A stretch of DNA of 57,601 bases, taken from Bacteroidales bacterium. GTDB taxonomy: Bacteria; Bacteroidota; Bacteroidia; Bacteroidales; UBA4417. The stretch spans positions 1 to 57,601 of the forward strand of contig JADJGZ010000033.1 of assembly GCA_016707785.1 (NCBI GenBank). The letters run 5' to 3'. The notes under the pieces are model-generated. The model ran no database searches and had not been told where the DNA came from. It saw nothing but the letters and a program-made list of their open reading frames with translations. The stretch's first letter is position 1. Each line of letters opens with the position of its first letter. Below are positions 52,401 to 57,601 of the stretch, piece by piece. A program made the position numbers and the translations under genes.

Positions 52401-55312
52401 CATTCACCCCATTAACTTCAGGTGTATATTATGTCGGATGGCATTGCTACAGTCAGCCGGATATGGCTGGCATACTCCTGGATGATCTTTCTGTGATAGC
52501 CACACCAACCTGTGCTCCACCAACTTCGCTTAATGCTACCAGTATCACTACAAATTCAGCGACACTCAGCTGGTTAGCAGGTGGTACCGAAAGTAGCTGG
52601 GAATATGTTTATGGAATGAATCCATTGGCAACTCCTGCCGGTTCAGGAACAGCTGTCGGGACAACCTCCGTTTCCATTAGCGGTCTGAATGTTAATCAAT
52701 CCTACCAATTCTACGTAAGAGCCATCTGCGGTGGCGCAATTGGAGATAGCCCATGGGTTGGTCCTTTTACATTCCAAACCTTATGCAACACAATTAATAC
52801 ATTCCCATTCAGTGAGAACTTTACTGCCGGGATTGTACCTCCGACATGCTGGTCAGAACTCATTACGAATTCATCTTATAATTGGGCAGTTAGCGCTACT
52901 ACTGACTATGCACAAGTGGAATATGACCCTACCCCTGCTGCCCAGGATGAATGGCTTATCACTCCTACACTTGATTTCTCTGGCTTAACACACCCAAGAC
53001 TGAGTTTTTCATGGCTGATGAGTTATTATTGGGGAGTTGATCCATATAATAATTATGACCTGAATTGTAAAATCAGTATTGATGGTGGTGCCACCTGGAC
53101 CGCATTATGGTCAGAAGCCGGTGAAGGTGTTTTCACCAATTTCACATGGACACCCGAAATTCTTGACTTACTTGCTTACGCAGGGAAATCCAGTGTTCTT
53201 ATAGCCTGGCAATATGCAGGAAATGATGGAGCTCAAGCCGGCATCGATGATATTGTAATCGATGAATGGCCTGCATGCCCTACCCCTACTTTATTGACAG
53301 CAACCAATATTACAGAAATCAGTGCAGATCTTGGCTGGACAGCCGGTGGCAGTGAAACAGCCTGGGAATATGTATATGGTCTTTATCCCCTTGCTGTGCC
53401 AACAGGATCAGGCACTGCTACTTCCACAAATCTTGTTTCCATCACTGGTCTTTCTGCAGCCAACTCCTACCAATTCTATGTAAGGTCGATGTGTGGCGGA
53501 GCATCCGGAGAAAGTACCTGGGCAGGTCCATATACCTTCTCCACGCTTTGTCCTTCCTATGCACTTCCATTCCTTGAGGAATTTGAATCCACATCCTCAA
53601 CTTTATCATGCTGGTATAGTTATGATCTGGATGGCGCAGGAAATTCATGGGGAATATCGTCCGCGATTAATCATACCACGGCTGGAACAAATTCTGCAGT
53701 TCATGACTATAATTCAACCATTGATGAGAATGGCTGGCTTATCAGCCCGGCATTACAAATTCCCGCCTCAGGAATAACGGAACTGAGCTTCTGGTCATTT
53801 AATGACTTCCCTACCTATTACTTTAAGAATAGTGTATTGATTTCAGAAGGTTCTCCTGATCCATCTGACCTTGAGTATGTTGAAATATGGTCACCTGAAT
53901 CTGTATTAGCTTCCTGGGAACTGACCCAACTGGATCTCAGTACCTATGCAGGGAAAACCATCTACATCGCTTTCCATTACGAAGGATTGGATGCACATTC
54001 ATGGTATGTGGATGATGTGAACGTAACCAATTCGTTACCAGCACTTACCTTAAACGTGGATATGTCAACAGCCGCAGGTTTTGTCCCGGGAACTGATGTA
54101 GTTTATATTGCAGGTAGTTTCCCCGGCGCAACCTGGAATGAGCCTGGCACAAACCCAGCATTACTTTTGTCACAGGTGGGGGCTTCTCTTACCTACACAA
54201 TCACTTTGCCATTACCAGCAGGTACATATGAGTATAAATACTTTAAAAATGCAGGTTGGTCTAATGGTGAATGGTCAGGAGGATCAAACCGCTCCATAAG
54301 CATCACTGGAAATACCACGGTAAATGACACATGGGGAGGTTCAATCAATTGGGCAAATTTACAATGGCCCGGTGTAGGAACAATCAATACCGGCGATAGC
54401 TATGATGTTTATGCCCAGGTCAATATCCTCAATGGCATTACCTTTGCCCCCGGTCAAACCTATGGAATGACCGCATGGATTGGATACAGCACTGATAATA
54501 CCAATCCGGATACCTGGACGAACTGGATTCCGGCTCCGTTCTTTGGTCAGTCGGGTGACAACGATGAATTCAAGCTGGATTTAGGTTCAGTGATTACTAC
54601 AAGTGGAACCTATTACTATGCAAGCAGATTCCAGTTTGGTAATATGCCTTTTGTTTATGGTGGATTCAATGGAGGTTTTTGGGATGGTGTTGGTAATGTT
54701 TCAGGTGTGTTAACAGTAAATACTCCAACTACCAAAACATTGAACATCAAACTCTTCCTTGAAGGATTGTACGCTGGATCAGGACTCATGAACCAGGCAC
54801 AGGGATTATCCGGCCCTGAATTTGGTGCCGGTATTGCTGACCAGGTAAGCATTGAATTGCATGATGCAATTGCTCCTTATGCAATGGCTTACACTTTTAC
54901 GAATGTTGATCTGCTTACAGATGGAACTTTATCCATACCAACCATCCCGGCCAGTATCAGTGGTAGTTATTTTGTGGTTATTAAACACCGCAGCACCATT
55001 GAAACCTGGAGTGCCGCTCCAATTGATTTCAGTGCAGCGAGCCCTTATTCCTATGACTTCACGACATCAGCTTCGCAAGCCTATGGGAATAATATGAAGC
55101 TTGCAGGTACCGATTATCTAATCTGGGGCGGTGATGCAACCCAGGACGGTATAGTTGACGGATCAGATATGGCTGCCATTGACAATGCCAGTACTGCTAC
55201 ATTACAAGGATATAACCCTGAAGATGTAAATGGAGATGGAATTGCAGATGGATCAGATATGGCAATGATAGATAATAATTCTACTGCAACTGTTCAGGTG
55301 CAAAAGCCCTAG
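49460..55312 (+). CDS. Giant modular secreted protein with FN3, choice-of-anchor J, CBM-like and dockerin-like domains
   Basis: A 1950-residue exported protein. Signal peptide MKKLLFILVISFLWVGISWG. Beta-rich N-terminal regions cover residues about 70-740. Fibronectin type III-like units lie at about 745-850, 1017-1105 and 1273-1362 (two share SYQFYVRA/SMCGGA motifs, showing internal duplication). Choice-of-anchor J/MAM-like sandwiches lie at about 860-1010, 1113-1271 and 1363-1528 (EWLITPTLDFSGLTHPRLSF, WYVDDVNVT). A CBM20/E-set-like segment lies at about 1530-1633 (YIAGSFPGATWNEPGTNP, YEYKYFKNAGW). The C-terminus, about 1889-1947, holds two Asp-rich dockerin-type repeats (GDATQDGIVDGSDMAAIDNA and DVNGDGIADGSDMAMIDNN). 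I see no T9SS sorting domain at the end, unlike the smaller cargo genes in this window. It probably has a surface or cell-contact role; no catalytic site is visible. Confidence 0.8.
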   Translation: MKKLLFILVISFLWVGISWGQKHSGLTESATLKKQVQNTTGKARQTGAARKTAGPTLIQAAPSENILKATTGGKAATAWSTPYTFTQTAGTYSAISGTTVGTTANDEEVFGPFNIGFTFNYNGTNYTQFSISTNGFIGLGSTTITNSSLPLSTGASNNVISALGLNLQGQTGSSIQYLLTGTAPNQTMVIQWTNYRKAAATGDVFNFQIRLNQNGNSIAVVYNAFTVNGTNSTPQVGIRGASNADYNNRTVGASQTWATSIAGTANTSSCFLRSAKFPANGQTYTWTPLNCTISTFPYNEDFSATLNSCWSISQVSGTGLWTMATSINYPDLVPVVTLNPQSGTHLAKFDSYNYVAGTVSRLKTSTFNFTGLTSPSVEFYMAQDGQYTNLDVIEIQASTDGGATWTTLSPGYYRFNSTFTTPGWKKYTAYLPAYANTNNVTLAFLATSLYGNMMAIDNVVVKQGVTDDVGTAGVWAPTKLPVGQNYPWFSIIKNYGPNTETFDVDTKLRVNGTPTVTTTNSITSLAFNATSTLSGSYNLSSYAAGSSFDILNQTKLLIDQNTANDILINSTRACVKDSIYAWDDGVGESAVGYNTGTGWLGQMYYLSAQDTLTSISINWGTIPGALAGTSLEIYNVAGGLPTTKFGDIVTGISLTTADEGIWKTYAPSTPIVLPAGTYWIGVHQTVALAGTYILNYDDTGLSAENYLTGFAFYSADAVTWNDYYASSLYSINLVRPNFANVLTPFTANPTNLTATPVSDSQINLGWALNGNGNNVLVAWNSTNTFGTPVDGTNYSTGNTIPGGGTVLQYNNSTSYNHSGLSGNTTYFYKIWSYNGTLYSSGAATNATTYCSSTSVPYLDNIDSYTAPSTGCLAVQDVNADNEEWFTYSTAGYPHSGVNCLAIAYSVPGVTMDDWVFSQGLNLVAGQSYDVSFYYRSAATATYSERLEVKWGTAANAAAMTSSAIFDMVDFIQGTYLEGKGTFTPLTSGVYYVGWHCYSQPDMAGILLDDLSVIATPTCAPPTSLNATSITTNSATLSWLAGGTESSWEYVYGMNPLATPAGSGTAVGTTSVSISGLNVNQSYQFYVRAICGGAIGDSPWVGPFTFQTLCNTINTFPFSENFTAGIVPPTCWSELITNSSYNWAVSATTDYAQVEYDPTPAAQDEWLITPTLDFSGLTHPRLSFSWLMSYYWGVDPYNNYDLNCKISIDGGATWTALWSEAGEGVFTNFTWTPEILDLLAYAGKSSVLIAWQYAGNDGAQAGIDDIVIDEWPACPTPTLLTATNITEISADLGWTAGGSETAWEYVYGLYPLAVPTGSGTATSTNLVSITGLSAANSYQFYVRSMCGGASGESTWAGPYTFSTLCPSYALPFLEEFESTSSTLSCWYSYDLDGAGNSWGISSAINHTTAGTNSAVHDYNSTIDENGWLISPALQIPASGITELSFWSFNDFPTYYFKNSVLISEGSPDPSDLEYVEIWSPESVLASWELTQLDLSTYAGKTIYIAFHYEGLDAHSWYVDDVNVTNSLPALTLNVDMSTAAGFVPGTDVVYIAGSFPGATWNEPGTNPALLLSQVGASLTYTITLPLPAGTYEYKYFKNAGWSNGEWSGGSNRSISITGNTTVNDTWGGSINWANLQWPGVGTINTGDSYDVYAQVNILNGITFAPGQTYGMTAWIGYSTDNTNPDTWTNWIPAPFFGQSGDNDEFKLDLGSVITTSGTYYYASRFQFGNMPFVYGGFNGGFWDGVGNVSGVLTVNTPTTKTLNIKLFLEGLYAGSGLMNQAQGLSGPEFGAGIADQVSIELHDAIAPYAMAYTFTNVDLLTDGTLSIPTIPASISGSYFVVIKHRSTIETWSAAPIDFSAASPYSYDFTTSASQAYGNNMKLAGTDYLIWGGDATQDGIVDGSDMAAIDNASTATLQGYNPEDVNGDGIADGSDMAMIDNNSTATVQVQKP

Positions 55313-55330
55313 TTAATTCTTAAATTTTTG

Positions 55331-55363
55331 AAGGGGGGGACTAATATTCCGGCCCCCCTTTTT
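55331..55363 (+). terminator. Intrinsic terminator after the giant secreted protein gene
   Basis: AAGGGGGG (55331-55338) pairs with CCCCCCTT (55353-55360), with a 14-nt loop and a short T tract. It precedes the next gene at 55609. Confidence 0.75.
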
Positions 55364-55608
55364 AATTAGTTAATCTAACTATTATTGCAACTGTAAATAT
55401 TACTCATATCATTCATTATCAACTAACAGATATTGCTTTTTTGATGAAAAGGTTGTAAATTAAGGGCTCGCTAAGCCAAAACCTCACAACACCATTCTTC
55501 AGGTGTTAATATTGATTTCTCTCGTTTCTCAGGCTTAGGTAGCAAGGTTTAATAAAGTTCTTCATATTGTAACCTTCAGGATTTGTTTCATCTGTTAAAT
55601 CAAATCAA

Positions 55609-57601
55609 ATGAAAAATCTAGCCATGATTATCTGTTTGCTATTTATAGCGATAGCAGTAAACGCTCAGTTAGCCATTAATTCCGATGGCAGCTTACCTGA
55701 TAATTCAGCTATGCTGGACATAAAAGCACCACCAAGGGTATCCTTGCTCCCGGGATGACCTTTGCGCAAAGAAATGCTATAGTCAACCCTGCAACAGGTC
55801 TTACTATCTTCCAGACAGATGTTGTTACCGGCCTCTATTATAATTCAGGTACTCCGGCGGTACCGGTTTGGCAGTTGGTAGGCAACAATGCCGGTCAATG
55901 GCTAAACAATGGCTCTACTATTTATTACAACAATGGATATGTTGGAATTGGAACTGATACACCTTTAAGAAAACTTCATGTTGATGGGTATTACTATCTT
56001 TCCAATTCTACAGATTATCCTTTCATCTTCATGGATCTGAACAATAGCTTCGCTTCTGGACATTGTGGGCTCACTTTCCTTTATAATTCCCTCTATAAGG
56101 CGTGGATTTATTATGACAATGGAGATAATCTTCTAAGGTTGAGTGCTGAAAATGGTCCAGGTTTCAGGAATGACATGGTGATAACAAATGCAGGTTCAGT
56201 GGGTATAGGTACACAAACTCTGCTGCCAGCCTGCATGTGGTAAAAAACTATTGGATCCCGCACAGGCACCTTCGGAACAGATATTAGTCCGTGGACTACA
56301 GGACTAATGTTGCAGTGGGTAATGACAATGAAGACGCTGTGTTTTATGTAGGCCAGGAACCTGGACGTGAAGGATACCTTTTATGGCAATACGATTCAGA
56401 TCCGTCTTTGGGATATTACAGTATAGGTACATTCAACGGAGCCAATAATATGGTGTTGCAGGAGTACGGCGGAAATGTCGGTGTAAGAACTTCCAATCCA
56501 ATGGCATTATTCCATGTTGCCGAAAACAGTCCGGGCTATACCGGGTTGTTCGGGAGTCCAATCAGTGACTGGTCTTCTTCTACAAATTTAAGCATAGGTG
56601 ATAGTGATGGCCCTTCTGTGCTTTATATTGGACAGAGTGAAAGTAATAAAGGTTACCTCTATTGGAATTACAATTCAGTTGCTTCTGATGCTTATCTCGC
56701 ACTTGGTTCATATTTTGGTTCCAATCCCCTGGTCTTCCAGCAAAGCGGCGGAAATGTTGGCATTGGAACCATTACACCATCATCACGACTGGAAATTGAT
56801 TTTGATAATTATGGTAAGTCATATTTGGGTTATTCCTCACTAGTGACAAATTATATAGATCATTTAGAAATCCAGCCCAAGGCGATGGGCAGGCTGGGAT
56901 ATATGCTTTTAGGTCGAGGGATGTGCAAAATGATGGTACAGGATACACATATTATGGTTGCAATACTGCCATGAAAGGATATTCATACTGGGGTGACTTG
57001 TATTCGTTCGGTGTCGGGGGCTTCAATTACAATGATTTAACCCGGTGTGGAGGCATACTTGGTGCCTATGCATATGCTACTACCAGCAGTTATTGGGGTT
57101 CATTAGGTTATAAAAATAGTGGCAGCAGCACTTACGGTGGCTATTTCACCAGTTCGACTTCAGGGGCAGGTAAATCTTCTCAGGCTAATGCTGCTATTGG
57201 CATCGGGATTGGTGCTGGGCGACCTGATAGGAGCCGATATCCATGGGAAAAGTATATGGGGTGTATGCTGAAGGAGAAAACTATTCAATCTATTCCAATG
57301 GCCCCGTTTTCAAGAACAACCTGGATATCCATTTGCAAAACAATGGTACTGAAACTAATACCGTGTTATATACAAATGTATCAACAGATGCCACCATTCA
57401 AACTTTTGGTGTAGCAACCCCAGCAATGGAATGGCCTCTGTTTCATTCGATCCTGCGTTTTCATCAGCAATATCAAAGGAAAGCCCTGTGATCATCACCA
57501 TAACTCCCACCGGAAAATCAAATGGTGTCTACCTTTCTGAATCCTCCAGCTCAGGATTTACGGTTATTGAGAATAATGACGGAAAGAGCAGCATAGCCTT
57601 C
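55609..57601 (+). pseudogene. Tail-fibre/adhesin-like secreted protein with seven apparent frame breaks, 3' end beyond the window
   Basis: ATG 55609 begins a signal peptide (MKNLAMIICLLFIAIAVNAQ), then SDGSLPDNSAMLDIK, the usual start of Bacteroidota 'tail fibre' repeat proteins whose next motif, (S)TTKG..APxMTFAQRN, is in another frame. Continuing by frame, the text reads through repeats ending VGIGTDTPLRKLHVDG, VGIGTQT, GNVGVRTSNPMALFHV and GNVGIGTITPSSRLEI. Seven indels are needed: near 55722-55725, 56216-56222, 56242-56247 (one extra A), 56300-56304, 56873-56876, 57216-57221 and 57427-57432. Six are one-base losses and one is a gain. Two lie in A runs. The gene is either decaying or affected by assembly errors; the frame past 57431 remains coherent to the edge. 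Confidence 0.7.

Overview
The window looks like chromosomal DNA of an anaerobic or facultative member of the Bacteroidota, most likely Bacteroidales or a relative. The evidence is several secreted proteins with type IX secretion (T9SS) C-terminal sorting domains, a recurrent TAnnTTTG -7 promoter box, no clear Shine-Dalgarno sites, and gene neighbourhoods typical of the phylum (DUF3822-rsmD-coaD, rsfS-ftsH-LUD-cdsA-psd, an HsdR_N orphan next to holA). There is no phage, CRISPR array, complete insertion sequence or rRNA operon. Most of the window is housekeeping sequence.

Layout. 1-3.7 kb: a DUF2461 gene cut by the window edge, then a coupled pair of outer-membrane barrel proteins, the second with a helix-hairpin-helix N-terminus. 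3.8-8.2 kb: a POT-family transporter, an Elp3-like radical SAM protein and a T9SS-exported protein. 8.2-12.4 kb: a lipoprotein metallopeptidase gene broken by a frameshift, then a two-component system. 12.5-16 kb: DUF1573 protein, an SPFH/membrane/RHH operon, a YjjG-like HAD phosphatase and a Cys-rich secreted protein. 16-21 kb: operon rsfS-ftsH-LUD-DUF2007-cdsA-psd (protein quality control and phospholipid synthesis). 21-23.6 kb: birA, a GNAT and a T9SS cargo protein. 23.5-28.6 kb: a tightly overlapped five-gene heterodisulfide-reductase-like operon ending in a membrane HdrE-HdrD fusion, probably an electron-transfer complex joined to the quinone pool. 28.8-36.9 kb: pyrE, NUDIX, coaD, a frameshifted rsmD, DUF3822, TPR protein, HsdR_N orphan, AMP nucleosidase and holA. 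36.9-46.8 kb: acyl-CoA ligase, SDR, deoD, purL and a DEAD-box helicase. 46.8-49.1 kb is the accessory patch: a four-helix-bundle (S23) gene between a purine-rich and a pyrimidine-rich array, a 49-bp MITE-like inverted repeat, trxB and an unusual tRNA-like RNA gene. 49.4-57.6 kb: a 1950-residue modular secreted protein with a dockerin-like C-terminus, then a tail-fibre/adhesin-like gene with seven apparent frame breaks that runs off the window.

The most unusual item is the RNA gene at 48908-49006. It has a tRNA acceptor stem, T arm and D-loop signature of tRNA-Pro type, its own -7 box and a strong terminator, but its D and anticodon arms carry extra perfect hairpins and leave no normal 7-nt anticodon loop. 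Next are the four-helix-bundle cassette with its flanking repeats and the Hdr-like operon. The frame breaks at 9.2 kb, 31.6 kb and 55.7-57.4 kb lie partly in homopolymers and may be assembly errors. Functional calls rest on motif recognition by eye; no database search was possible.
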